64,000 bases of DNA from Fasciolopsis buskii (Eukaryota; Platyhelminthes; Trematoda; Plagiorchiida; Fasciolidae): NCBI GenBank assembly GCA_008360955.1, contig LUCM01000012.1, positions 62,001 to 126,000 of the forward strand, read 5' to 3'. The translations under genes and the position numbers were made by a program. The first letter of the stretch is position 1. Each line of letters starts with the position of its first letter. This document shows, piece after piece, positions 1 to 11,890 of this stretch. Under the pieces are notes generated by a model, which worked only from the letters and a program-made list of their open reading frames with translations, had not been told where the DNA came from and searched no databases.

Positions 1-810
1 TTAGCCAAAATTGCGGGGTCATTATTACACAAATGAAACCAGAAGAAAACTACTTCAGTCAGTGTCAGAATATGTCCACGTGCTGAAGGCAAAACAGCAT
101 ACTTGATTGGTTAATATGGTGAGGGGAAGGAATTCACAGTTTCTGAATGTGACAGTCAGTAGTTCGAATTCTTTAGGGGCCATTTGTTTTTCTACTCACA
201 GAAGCCAGTACGTTCGAGAAACACTGTTTATTGTATAATAAATAATTAAAACAGAAAATCCCCGTCTGTCATTGAAACCAGGATCGTTGGTTGGAAAGCA
301 CCCGATGACAAACAGGAACAAGGTAGACAATTTTCAGTCACCCTTTATCCAAACCTGCCAATCATGTTTAGTCTGATTGTTTATAACGAAAACAACATCC
401 GATTCTCCAGGCGTCTCTTTGGATGTTAGCTGTGAATAATTATTTCCTCATATTGTTTCCATTTATTCACCAACAGTGATTTGTATATACATATGTATAT
501 ATTAAAGTGCAAACACAGCAGTTGTATCTCATACCAGCTTCCTTAGTCCTATAATGCCCGACTGAATGAAGGGTGGCAAACGTCTCAAGATCCTTTTTGG
601 CTCCAGTTGTTGATTCACACAGAACACGAGACAGGATTCGAAAATTGTGTGATGGTGGAAATAGGAACAGGGTGCTTTAATTTATTTATCACAAATGTCG
701 ACCCACTGTTTCTCCTAGAAAGCCCCCCCACCAACTGCGTGACCTGAATACGGAAGAGATGACTGCTTAAATTAACCAAACCAATTTCACCGGCATAAGT
801 CAACACTTAC
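1..810. other. Region 3' of broken FABP copy; no exon found
   Basis: This stretch follows the exon-2 donor of the FABP relic at 811-1100 on the - strand, so exons 3 and 4 of that relic would be expected here or beyond the left edge. I looked on the - strand for the exon-3 pattern seen in the intact gene and found nothing recognisable. An 18-nt AT-rich palindrome centred on CATATG lies at 484-501. The short open frame at 615-806 has no recognisable content. Confidence 0.4.
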
Positions 811-1100
811 CCTAACTGTTCGTCCAGTGAACGATTCGTCGACAAATTCTTCCTCAAATGTAAAGGTGGATACCAACTTCCTCATTGGGGAATCAACTTT
901 CATAGTCATTTTATTTCCATCAAGTTTGAATGTCACATCTTTTTGGATTGTCCAGATGTTCCTTTTTTATCTCGGTTGCACCTGATTAAGTAATCGTTTT
1001 GCATTAAAACGTATTGTTTCATGTTTTTACAAGTTTTACTCAAAAGTGCATCTAGGGTATTGGCGTGAACCAAATTACAAGTGCCAATAAATTGGGTCAT
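811..1100 (-). pseudogene. Broken fatty acid-binding protein copy, exons 1-2
   Basis: This is a relic of an intracellular lipid-carrier (FABP) gene. Exon 1 runs 1100-1031 (70 nt, starting MTQFIGTCNL), a 49-nt intron covers 1030-982, and exon 2 runs 981-811 and ends at a good donor (GTAAGT). Exon 2 keeps the family stretches TFKLDGNKMTM and FEEEFVDESFTGR. The exon sizes match the intact gene at 28890, except that exon 2 is 171 nt instead of 173. Alignment places a 2-nt loss just before the TFKLDG motif; this shifts the frame and reaches a TGA a few codons later. The near-invariant Trp of the N-terminal GSW/GTW motif is Cys, and the Leu-Gly at the exon 1 end has become Thr-Cys through small shifts at the donor. 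I found no exon 3 or 4 before the window edge. Family identity is firm and loss of function is well supported. Confidence 0.82.
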
Positions 1101-1181
1101 CGTTGTTCTCGGGATAATTTGTTTTCGGTGACAAATTTATTTGACGGTGAATCGAGTGTTTCTTTCGCTTCAATTTTGCTG

Positions 1182-1190
1182 CCTTATATA
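1182..1190 (-). promoter_or_regulatory. TATA box of the FABP relic
   Basis: TATATAAGG on the - strand, about 85-90 nt upstream of the start codon at 1100. The same 9-mer sits at nearly the same distance upstream of the FABP relic at 52836, which supports a shared ancestral promoter. Confidence 0.6.
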
Positions 1191-1615
1191 GTTTGCCTGT
1201 TTTAAGTAGTTGGCATAATTTTTAGTCGCATGAGACTGACTCCCAAGATGTCACCCCCTACACATTAATTAACAAACAGAATTGTTCAGTGTGTGCTGGC
1301 AAACATGTTCTGCCCACACAAGGAAACATTTTGAAGTGACAGTTCCGGATGGTTGTTTCCAGGAACACTAGAAAATACAGTATCACGTACGATAGCTGAT
1401 TAGAAGACCGTTGATGTCACCACATTTGACTGCCTCAGTAGAGACGCTGCCAGCTTTGCACCAAACCGAGACACAACGTGGCATAACAGACACGGTAACA
1501 ACCTGGTGCACGCAGCACACTAGCGGTCTTGTCCGTTACTGTTAACTTAGTGTTTAGTTATAACAGTCCGGTACATTTCCGTGCAGTACAGTATAGTGTA
1601 ATACCGAACCATTAC

Positions 1616-1660
1616 ATTCAGTTCAGTTCAGTTCTGTTCAGCTCAGTTAATTTCAGTTGA
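1616..1660. repeat. Degenerate (TTCAG)n microsatellite
   Basis: About nine imperfect copies of the pentamer TTCAG/TTCAGT in a row, with interruptions towards the right end. A shorter patch of the same motif occurs near 3166-3184. Confidence 0.7.
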
Positions 1661-2999
1661 TTTCCATTCAATGGACGCAGCGGTAGATGAAATACCAAGC
1701 TGTCCTTAGGCAGGCCTTGAGCTCAACTACAGAAACTCAATAGCTGGAGGCTGCTTGGCTTTGCGGTCGCATTCTAAGGCCAATAAACTACAAGTCACAT
1801 GAGCGATTATATTGAAAAGAAGGTAGAAAAAATCTGTTAAAATCGCTAAATCGCGACGGTCGGAGATGCTGGATGACAGCTGGACGGATAAGTCAAACCG
1901 CGCTGAATGATGACGACTTATCATCATGTATTTTGCCTACCATTTGTAGCTTTTGATTACGCTGGTCTCAACGGGCAGCAGTTGCAAAGGTCAATGTTGA
2001 ACACTTCTTTGCAGTTTGTGGGATTCAGTGCATAACAGCAAACGTTGGCTGGCTGAGGACAACATATCACAGTACGATAAAATACCTCCCTTTAGGATGC
2101 TTGGATTTTGTGTCACCGTGTCAGCGTAGTGGGAAAATTGCAATAGTTTACATTGCGATCCCTTGCCTTCCTATCAAAGATAATTACCCTTCCAGTTTAA
2201 TGCTAAAACTCAATGAAACCTAAGAGTAGTTAACGGAATTTTCATTTGCGTAATTCTTTTTTCCAGCTTTATTCAGCATATTTTGCAAACGGGTTCAAAT
2301 CCGGGAACTTAAGCAGTCACTAGCGTGATCTGACAATTGCAAGAAAATAGTTAATTCTGAATATTGTTGCCTTTACCGCGCATATAAGGGCAGCTCGAGG
2401 GGATTCGCCGATAGAGAAATAAAGGATGGGTCTTTCGCCAAACACATATAAATTTGACAATCTAACACCGACAAATCCTCACGTTCTCTCTGTATGCGGC
2501 GATATGTCCTGGGTTGAACTCAGTATGAGCAATTATGTTGTGATTACTAATTTTCAAGAACGAGCTTTGGGATGAAAGTTCGTTTCTACTGTGATAAAAA
2601 AACGAAACCAAGCAATGTCTAAAATAACAGACAGATATTAAAAGGATGTTGACAAAATCAGCATGTGATTTATATCTAACCGTGCGAGTTTTTTAAGGCA
2701 CTGACAGTGATTAATACGTTTTTCTAGCTTTCCAACTGCGTTGGATAATCATGAGAAATCAGACTGCGAAGCTACAATGCAACCTTATTCATTTGTATTG
2801 GTGTTACCGAAATGAGATTAGTTTGTAATGTACAGGGAGATAAGTGGGCCACAGGACAAGTAATACAAAACCATAACTCAGTAATGAACGATAGTATGAA
2901 CGTTTCGTTGTCACTAAATGTTATATCTGTAGTTTATGCGAGAAAAAGCAGGAAAACGATGAGGATTCTTTGTATTCTGTCCGACCGTTAATTTGTCAC

Positions 3000-3021
3000 T
3001 AAAAGTTGTATACAACTTTTA
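3000..3021. repeat. Perfect 22-nt palindrome
   Basis: The sequence reads the same on both strands across the full 22 nt and is centred on GTATAC. It is AT-rich and has no gene nearby, so it may be a chance palindrome or a protein-binding site. Nothing else supports a role. Confidence 0.5.
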
Positions 3022-6000
3022 AAGTCTTATCACTCAGGTCGTTCTGTTTTAGTCAACCATCTCACTGGAATCGGGTCCAAAGCTGACTAAAGTCCAGGGT
3101 CATGGGATCAACGAAGCACAAATCAAACACGAGGTTTCCGGTGGCAAGATGAACACAATGAGTTTAGTTGAGTTCAGTTCAGTTTTACAATCATTAGCCT
3201 CGAACCAACATGTTCTGATTTTGGTTTCTGCTTCATTGCACTAATAACGATACTGTCCAATTTTTAGAGTGCCGGAATCTGTCTTCCTTGTTTATAGCCA
3301 TTTTTCCACATGCTGCCTGTTTATTCACCTTATCGTTTTGTCATAGTGCAGGGCATCGACGTAATTAACTTGGCTGAGGTGCTCGGCCAACAGATGAGAG
3401 TTGTGATTTTATTTAATCAACGAAAGCCACAGTAGATAAGGAAGGAATAGTTTTGTTTCACAATGTTTATGGTAATATCTATATTCGCCTTACTATTTGT
3501 AAGGTTTCACTGGAGGTATTCAACAGGTTAGGATTGTGGCGCATAGATCTAAGGATCACTGCTTTAAACTTTTCTAATGGTTAGTTATATTTTATTACAT
3601 ATTCCAACCATGCGTTCAGTGGATGGGACATGCCCCATATCCGCTGGGCCTCACCATAATCGAGGGAGCCGGAAACATTTACCCAGACACTTGGATTTGC
3701 ATTGAACCACTAAAAGTCTCGACAAATCAAGTAAGGTAAAACGCCGTGTAACAACGAATTAACGTCTATCACCACAGTGAGCAGTGGATTTGCGATTCTG
3801 ACCGCTGACAACTATAGGGTAACAGGTTTTAGTTCTTTTGACTAATGCTGGTCAGCTTCTTTCCAGTTGCCCGGATAACCTTTCGCAAACCGCGTTAATG
3901 CGTTATGCAATTAATAAAAGACAGCCAAGCGGTTGCCATTTTCTTTAAATTTATGTGTACAACTGCTGTGAACACGGAGTCGGTGCCGAGTGTGGAAATC
4001 ACCAAATTAGCCTGCACACAATCATACAGTCATTGTGGTGAGATTTGAGGAAACCGAACAATATTCATTAACCCATCCACATCTGAATGAATTTTCCAAC
4101 AACTTAGTATTAGTTTTGTTTTGCGAAAGTTATCGTTTCTCCGAACAAGCCCCATTAGAATGACATAGCACAATCAAAAGTGATATGCAAAGGGGATGAG
4201 TTCAACCAGTTCCAGGATGGTATTTTCACTTAATTTGTCAGAGAGTGAAAATGATCTGGACTTACCTCACTTTTATTAGCTGACTGCCGCTATATTCGAC
4301 GGTTTCATCAATTAAAAAATATTTTAATCTATTTAGGACAAGATTCACCCTATTTTACGGACATGAAATTCAATGGATGTCCTGAAATGCCAAAATGTAT
4401 GGGAACCACAAGATGCAAAATAATACACACAGCGACCGAAACGGACTCGGCCCTCGAAACTTAGGTGACCGTAAGAGGGGATCGCATGGCGTGACCGAAT
4501 GTCAATCAGCCTCGGAATATTATCTTGAGAATCACCATTTAGCCCTAATTATGTTTCGAAACGGTGAAACTTACCAGGTAAAACAGTTTTATATTGCTGA
4601 AGTCTATTTGAAAATTGATCGATTACACACCGAGGTAAAATTCTCTTTCCTTGATAAAGTCAGACAGATTATCTACTTCTGTTCCAGCTCGATGTTCACC
4701 AAAGAAGAAAAACGAGTCAGATACACTAGTCTTTCTTGTAATTAGAAGCTAGCAATGACACACTGTGACGGCAGAACCAGTTAAGTACAGAGCGGCTTGT
4801 TCACTTGGACTTTTTGCCGCTAAAATCTAACCGAGTGACGCAGGAGATTATTAAGGGAATAAGCATACCGACCTCATTATTTACGCTTAGTTGCATTGCT
4901 TCTTCCCGGACTATCATCAGTAACAACCCCATTCCAGAGTATTCTATTTATTTCGGCCTAGTTTCATGCGGGTTTATCTGCTCTTGTCGAGTGATTGCTA
5001 GAACTGTGGCTCCAATACAAAACAAGCTTGTTACCTGAAAACTAGAAATACTAAGCCTATTTCTCGACTCGACAGCTTCCAGCGATCGCGGGAAGCTTAT
5101 GACGTGGTCACAATCCCTTGTTTGATTCATCCTGTGCCGCGGATAAATCATGACCCGAGGGTCCTTTCTGAGTGTTTAACTCATGCGAGAGTGAATAAGT
5201 CACTAGGATTTGATTTCATACAAACGGTTTGTGAATAATGCACATACCTGCATTTCTCTACAGACAGATACAGCGATGAATCAACAGCTATACACAGTTT
5301 GTGCAACTGCATCCCTAAGGCGCGGTGATTCAAGTGTGAGTGTTCAAGGCCAGTTGTTGGCTTATTACAACGGCAACCGGAACGACCGAGCCATTCTTTT
5401 CCATGTAAAATGTTCAGGAGCGAATAAACAATCACTACTGTTCTCTGCGGTCTCCATAGCACGTAGGCAAATACGACAGTTCACTTGGGTCTTTAAAACC
5501 ATAGAACTTGCGCCAATGTGCTTAGGGTTTACCCAGGATCGTGTAGGGCTGAATACCAATGAAAGAAAAGCAATGAGAGTATCAGTCTTAGGAACCGAAT
5601 AAAAACACCACTGATTGCTATAGTTATTTATATCACTCAAAGCCTCCAAACATCGCCCCGAGGGACCACTCCATCTCTATAGTCAGACTCAACCAACTCG
5701 GGGCAATCCAATGGCGAGGATTTTCATGCTCTTTTGCCAAGTGATCTACTGGAAACCCTAATCGACATTAAAATTGTTACCTGCTTCAGTTAACAACTTA
5801 TACCGAAAGTCTTTCGAGCTTCGGTTAATCACTGTTCCGAAGTCTGCTTTCAAGTCATGCAATTCTAGCTCTGGATCGCTATCGTTCTTCCTCAAGTGAA
5901 ACCAACCAAATTCAACCGGCATAGAGTTTTTCGATTATTGATTTAAATCACATAATTATACTTTGCTTTACTTGCACACTTGCCGCTGTGCGACTGCCAT

Positions 6001-6128
6001 TATTTTATCCGCTATCCGAGTCGCGCTTTCGTTGGGCTGTCTTGTTCAGTACTTTTCACCCGATTTAGTTAATACCGTTTCCTCGGCCAATTCGCACAGC
6101 TCACCTTGAGTGGTTAACCCAGGTCACA

Positions 6129-6701
6129 ATGAGGTTTTGTCCGTTTGCCTATTTACACTTTTGCCTTCTGTTCACGTCACTGTGTCGGCTGGCCGCTGGT
6201 GGCCAACATTCCTCAAATTTGAGGTGTAATCCAGTTAAAAGAGAGCTTAAATGGATTTCTAGTCATTCGACTTCAAAATGCTGTGCCATTCATGGGGAAA
6301 GGCTGATCATATTAGGAAGGCCTGTCATCAGTTCAATGCAATGTAACGTACTGTAGCAAGAGGGCAAGCCGATGCTTCACTATTATTGCACAGCAAAACA
6401 AGTTCCATATCCCAAACCTTGTATTCTTTTCTCAAGGATGCTTATGGAAGTTCCACGTGATGATTATCTGAGCATTCCCGGAACCATTGGACCATGTGCC
6501 AAGCAACCTTGCTTTCGTTTTGCTGGACCTCCCTCTGGCTATGTTGGTCCGACTGCCATGAATAACGTCTTGAAATATAACTCTCACCTGCGGGAACCTC
6601 GCTGCCTATGTGAATTGTATGGCTGCTGCGCCTGTTTGTTGCGACCATGCCTCATCTCCGTTGGACAGTACTTAGGACATAGACTTTGTAACTGCTTCTG
6701 A
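6129..6701 (+). CDS. Candidate secreted Cys-rich ORF, one in-frame stop
   Basis: One reading frame runs from an ATG at 6129 to a stop at 6699-6701, broken only by a TAG at 6354-6356. The N-terminus resembles a signal peptide: a hydrophobic run of about 20 residues starting MRFCPFAYLHFCLLF and ending near LAAGG. The product is rich in cysteine, with a dense C-terminal cluster (CLCELYGCCACLLRPC). I do not recognise the family. Either a secreted-protein gene has been interrupted by one nonsense change, or this is a chance frame. By a rough estimate, a frame this long with one stop should turn up about once in 64 kb at this base composition. No splice signals convincingly remove the stop. Confidence 0.2.
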
Positions 6702-6869
6702 ACTGTACGTGCAAGGCGGTCGACTGCCATTTCCATCCGCTAGGGTCGCATTCTGGTCTACAAGATGGTCAGTGCCAAAAGGGAAATTCCGGTGTGCTTA
6801 TCAAAAGTAATTGACTATATGATAGATGGACGGTGTAAGGGCAGTTCATGTTGATTTGACTTATCCATT

Positions 6870-6890
6870 ATGTTGGTCAAAGACCAACAT
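6870..6890. repeat. Perfect 9-bp hairpin
   Basis: Arms ATGTTGGTC and GACCAACAT separated by AAA. There is no poly-T run after it and no gene ending beside it, so a termination or RNA-processing role is not supported. Confidence 0.5.
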
Positions 6891-8149
6891 GCGGTGACAT
6901 CATACTAAATACGCTAGTCGATATATTAAGCGAAGAAGCCCGGTGAAAAAAGCAATTCATAACGACCATCCAAACTACGTAACAGAATTATCGATCGGTG
7001 ATTGTTAATCATAGAAGATCAGTATAAACCACCTAATTTTGATTAATAAACGAAACCTTGTGTCTGTTGAGTTTCGCCGTTCCTCCTGCAGTTAATGGGA
7101 ACGAGGGTTGAAGAGATTGTCAATTGGTGAGTCACAGCCAGTACTGACGTCTCAACCATTATTTACATCTAAAAGTGTTAGGTAGAAAAGAACTGGTGAT
7201 TACGTGGAACGCAAGAAATCCTACTCTAAATGGCCACGCAGATTTGGCCTAACATTCTCATGACCAAACCCAGTTCGCCAATTCAGCAGAGGAGCGTAAC
7301 CGCTTCTGTGTGGGACTGCAGTGTACATCCAAACAAGAACGCAGAATGGTGCAGTGGGGCTCGAAGTTTGACGTACAAGTCGGGGGAAAATTGGCATCAA
7401 ACAAACTGCTTATTTCAGCAGTTAATGTGATTGTCAATGGGCCCTGGGAAAGCCCTAGTGGAACTGCGGTCAGGGTAAAAATATTCACCTATAAAAGCTG
7501 GTAACAGAGGCGGGCTAGTCGAATAGAGACAAGAGAAAGTAGTGTCATACGATGTGACCTGGGGGAATTCGAGGGAAAGCCAATTAGCTTCCCATTGATT
7601 GGTAAAATTTGGATCATGTGGAAATTGATTAATTTTTTTCTTACACAACATTTGTCAAGAGAATTGAATTTCACGAACAACTGTCCTTCAAGGAATAGCT
7701 TCATCCTGATTTACCTCAAACTTTGGTGGAACTGGATGCTTAAGGTATCCACTTAGACATGTGGTTGTATCAGCATGTAAGTCGTGGAAATGATCTATTG
7801 ACTTATACCAAATCTTTCTGGTGAAAGTGGTTCTTACATAGAGCAACAATCAGTCATCTTGTGTAGCTGTAGAACGCAGGGTTGGTCTTCGCTCTCTACT
7901 GTTCGCTTGACTCTTGTCACTTTTCAGTATATCAGTTTCCCACCAAAATGACCAATAGCAATGAGCAACTTGACCATTAGACAGTTAATTCTTCCAGAGT
8001 GCGCTGACCCTCCCGTACAAACGTAAGTTTTGGATCTTATCGACAATCAAAATTAAGGTAAAATTAAGCCAAAGCTGGCTTATTTTCAACTGAATATTCC
8101 CAGTTTACTCAGGCACATCCATGATCATTTTAGTTAAAACAGCATCCAG

Positions 8150-8167
8150 CCCCCCCCCAAAAAAAAA
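8150..8167. repeat. C9A9 homopolymer junction
   Basis: Nine C followed directly by nine A. Low-complexity sequence, and prone to length errors in an assembly. Confidence 0.7.
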
Positions 8168-10526
8168 CAATCGATTGCAGTCACTGTGCTTCGTGTCGCG
8201 TGATTTGGTGAAGTGTTCTGAACGTCACATTCACGCATAGCTGGCTCACATGAACTGCTCGGTTTTGTTAAATAGCCTGGTATTTGGCATCCTATGGAGC
8301 AAAAGTTCTGGCATGACCACTGACGGAGGAATAACTCCTTCATGGTCAATTAGATCCAAGGATTTGGACCCATACTAAAATATTTGATCATTTAATACGG
8401 TCATGTCCATACAAAACTTAGTGATGCATCGGAATTGTACAAATGCCCGTAAAACCATCTTCAGGAGAATCAACAGCAAAACTTGTCAACCGAACAAAAG
8501 GTCACGTTTCCCGTCATGGATGTAATACCAATGCCCACGGTAAATACAACTTATAGTTTTGCATATCAATAAATGTTTCCCAAGGTTACCTACTAAATGT
8601 GCTGCCACTTGCTAAAATTATTGTAATTATCTTAAGGACGGGTTTACTGGCAGTTAGCACTAGATTCTACTGCCTTGGAAGGAGGCATTTTGCAGCACTA
8701 TGTGTAATTTCATAGGACCTAGGCTGGATTGAATGATTTGGAGTTTTGGCCATATATAGCATACTGGAAAAATGATTATGAATTTGGATTCGGATGAGTG
8801 CTAACACGTTAGAATTTTACAGATTTGCTCTAGTTTCGGCGGGTGCACTGTAGCGCCAAATGCTCGAAAATGAAAGGACTATAAAGACAGCGAGGAGCTT
8901 AACACTAATCTGCTTGTCAGTTCACATCAACTCTATTAGGATAGTTATGCTGAACTCCTAAGAAAAGGGGAAGAGATTAATAGAATAATACCATGCAAAC
9001 CGAAGAAAAAAGTAAGTGATACGATGCTGCTGCCGCTGTGCTTGCCCAGGGCAATCGATGCACTAGAATGCGTACGCATGTTGGGATTTCCATGATTTTT
9101 GAAACAAGTCCACTGGTTCCTTCTTAGCCTCGCTCATTTTACTGACAAACACAATGCATCACCAGACCACTCTCCATCTCGAGAAGCAGAGCAACAACGA
9201 TGGCCAAGTGAATGAAGCCTCTGTCACCAAAGGGGTCACCGGCGAATCTTCCAGATCAGCCATTTACCTTATTCATGGACGGCGAATCCTATCACTCAGC
9301 TCCTTAACGTCTGTGACATACTAGGACCTTATGTGGTTCTCTGCCACTCTCAGATTCAGAGTTATAGCTGCCGTTTTCCTTCTCTATTTGGAGTGATGCG
9401 CCCTAGTTGCTAGGGTGCAATGCCTTATCCACTATGTTCATGCTTCAAGCACGTAACACAATAAAATGAGTGTGATAATGACCGCATGTAACAACGCATA
9501 ACACGTTCCGAATCACCCAGCAACTTCACCATGCATTTGCTTTCGCATTCCAACAACACATGAAATCCCATGAATACCAAGCCTAGCCTATTGCGACCTT
9601 ATGCGATTCTGGGTTCTGGTTGCCCTTCCTACATTTCTTTCTATAAAATGGTTCCAAGCAGCTATAGACTATGCTCCTTCCACTCTATTTATTCTTCCGG
9701 CACCCATTAAAATGCATTCTAAAATTATTTTGACGAAACCATTCGGACGTCGGTGATCAAACACGGGCAACTGGAACACATTTTTAGGGATGCTTCACAA
9801 CAATGTAAAGGACTCATCTAGTTTCTGTGAATTAAACCAAAGCATTGGCAATTGGATACGGTGCCTTTTACAGTTAGGTCGACCAATCTGTTTGCGAACC
9901 GTTGGTTTGCTTGATAAATGGCTGTAGGATAATCTTAGGCAATCGGAAAGGTGGAACTTATTTGTCACGTGAGATTAAGCACAGTCTATTAGGTTCTCAT
10001 CAGGATACTGAGGTAAAGTGCTTTTTGTATCTGGCAAAACCCAAGTCGTTCTTCGTGATAACTTATTTGTCGGTCGATTTATCAGAACAAACTGTGCAAA
10101 ATTCTAGTCTGAATCCAAAAACAACGCAGTTTTCAAACCAGCAAATACTGCAAGCTTTATGCTAATTAGCATGGGAACTGCAAAGTTTACTCATTAGTTA
10201 ACAGATTTTTACCATTTATGTTCGGGTTATCTTTTTGAATCTACGGGTTTCCCGGTAGTTAGTCTCATCCCGACAGCACGAATTTTTATCCTTTCCAGAG
10301 CATTCTTGCTCTTGTGCCATCCTTCTTTAATCGAAATTTCAATGAGTGAATGAACATTTGGCTGCTTATTTTTTTGGACCGTTCCGATTTTGATTCAGTC
10401 ACCTGATCTCGGTTGCTGAACGGACCAGATAATTAGTGTAACGTGCCGTGTATTCTGTAGACTTCTTTATCGATTTGTTATGTAGATGTTTTTGCTTACT
10501 GGAATCCAACTCATTGCATCTTTCAG

Positions 10527-10719
10527 GTTGGTGAAGCAAGCACTTGAAAGATTGCTAGTGGATGTCGGACTTTATCCTTTAGGATGCCCAAAACCTTGCG
10601 GCCCGATCGGCCCATCTGAAGACGGTATAACCGTGGGTGTAGGAAATATATTGGAAGAACTATTTAACGTGAAACACCAATTTTACTTAGATGCCTTCAA
10701 AACATTCATGGTTAAATAG
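10527..10719 (+). CDS. Candidate terminal exon, unknown protein
   Basis: A pyrimidine-rich tract ending TTTCAG at 10521-10526 precedes an open frame that ends at a TAG at 10717-10719. The frame starts one base before the codon for Leu in LVKQALERLL and includes the compact segment GCPKPCGPIGPSEDG. The frame can also be read from an ATG at 10486, but the acceptor fits better. I do not recognise the family and no upstream partner exon was found. It could be a chance open frame. Confidence 0.18.
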
Positions 10720-10995
10720 AAAATGCGAAAATCTGAGCTAGCTAGAACACTTGAAACGTGTGGAGTAGGTTTACTTCATGTCTCCAAAAAATGCATTAAA
10801 ATTCCCAATTCCATGATCACTCGTCTTAGGTCAGATACAACCTGTTTGCGTATCACATGATCCGCTTTCAAGCGCTGGCGATTAGGGTGGCGCTGGGACC
10901 TTTCTGATAACAACAGCTGGTCGTAAACTGTCAGACAGGATTCCTCTTAACAGTCCCTTGTGTGCAGCTCCGTTGGACGGTTTTACATTTGTGCA

Positions 10996-11330
10996 TTTTA
11001 GTAGTAGGAGATTGAATGTTTTGATGAAATAATTCAGCGTGTGATTTCATTGCTCGGTTCACCATAAAGAAACCATGGAAGCACTGCACAGCTGTTTCAT
11101 CCTTGTTAGGAATCATCAGCAGTGCATATCCACCACGCCCGAACTGGGACGCGAACCCGGGACGAACGATTCTGAGTCGGAAGCTTTAGCCATTGCGCTA
11201 TCAGGCAGGCTGTGAACGGTTTGTTCAAATTGACCACATGAGCACGTTGCACATATCCGTGACTGATTTGAACGGTTTTAGTCCGCAAGCTCACACCAAT
11301 CGATCCCTACTGATAGATGACTTCTCTGCG
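10996..11330 (-). mobile_element. tRNA-derived SINE, minus-strand copy
   Basis: Read on the - strand, the element has a 5' leader of about 120 nt (11330-11213). A tRNA-like part follows, with box A TAGCGCAATGG (11200-11190) and box B GGTTCGCGTCC (11157-11147). The body then ends in an AT-rich tail near 10996. The tRNA-like part can fold with acceptor-type ends (GCCTG... and ...TTCGGGCG). Its 7-nt loop CTCAGAA would present a CAG anticodon. The same sequence recurs at 11331, 49580, 61795 and in the array at 61945, so this is a dispersed family, not a working tRNA gene. It lies head-to-head with the next copy. Confidence 0.82.
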
Positions 11331-11490
11331 TTCGACTCAGAATCGTTCGTCCCGGGTTCGCGTCCCAGTTCGGGCGCATGGAAATGCACTGCTGATGATT
11401 CCTAACAAGGATGAAACAGCTGTGCAGTGCTTTCATGGTTTCTTTATGGTGAGTTGAGCAATGATATTGCATGGTGAATTTTTTCATGGT
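11331..11490 (+). mobile_element. tRNA-derived SINE, 5'-truncated plus-strand copy
   Basis: This copy starts inside the tRNA-like part at TTCGACTCAGAATCG, keeps box B GGTTCGCGTCC at 11355-11365 and continues through the body to about 11490. It lacks the leader and box A. It is inverted relative to the copy ending at 11330, and the two form a long imperfect inverted repeat with the leader of the first copy as the loop. Confidence 0.78.
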
Positions 11491-11730
11491 TCTAGATTTG
11501 TCAGAGGCAGTTTGCTGATGAATTTCTGTCTGTTCCTTTCGAATGTCTATGCATCCGCTGGCTGTAGCTCTCCCGAGGCCATAAATGAGTTTCAGTGGGA
11601 CTTATTTAGATTATCCTGAAGTTGGCATTTAACGGAAGTTGTGGTCGCTACTGGTGAAGCTAACATCCAATTTGGATATTTTCCGGAGACAAGAAGGGAA
11701 ATCGGATGCCTAATTTTTGTCTCTGTCTAG

Positions 11731-11888
11731 AGCACTGACAATAGCCGTCTTCACAACAATGGTCTGGACCTACCACCGACTCTTGCCGGTACACGAACTT
11801 TCGTCATCAGTAACAACAACGAATATCCTGATATCGTGCTCCAACTTGGTAGTTCTAGACTCATCAGTTATAATGTCATTGGTCACCG
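11731..11888 (+). CDS. Candidate internal exon, unknown protein
   Basis: A long pyrimidine tract ending CTGTCTAG (11723-11730) is followed by an open frame in phase 0. The frame reads STDNSRLHNNGLDLPP, continues through NNNEYPDIVLQLG, and meets a possible donor CCG|GTAACC at 11888/11889. If it is not spliced there, a TAA follows at once. Another frame over the same DNA stays open to 12034, so the coding frame is not decided by openness alone. No family is recognised and no partner exons were found. Confidence 0.2.
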
Positions 11889-11890
11889 GT

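Larger units (their letters stand above)
1191..6128. other. Intergenic DNA, no supported gene
   Basis: AT-rich sequence without a recognisable gene. It contains a degenerate TTCAG microsatellite (1616-1660), a perfect palindrome (3000-3021) and, near 1840-1885, about 40 nt resembling part of the repeat at 37835-38130. Open frames at 4395-4745 (+) and at 5210-5602 (+) overlapping 5365-5649 (-) lack family motifs, and the last two contradict each other on opposite strands. I read them as chance frames. Confidence 0.4.
6702..10485. other. Intergenic DNA, no supported gene
   Basis: No recognisable gene. It holds a 9-bp hairpin at 6870-6890 and a C9A9 run at 8150-8167. Overlapping opposite-strand open frames at 7230-7704 and single frames at 8134-8349 and 9902-10165 show no domain or splice context that I can support. 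Confidence 0.4.

Noticed and set aside
5210..5649. Gene in the overlapping 130- and 94-codon frames
   Set aside because: Long frames on opposite strands over the same bases contradict each other, and neither has a domain, signal or splice context.
11135..11212. A working tRNA gene (CAG anticodon-like loop)
   Set aside because: The same tRNA-like part with the same flanking leader and body recurs at many places, and the stems are imperfect. It is a SINE head.
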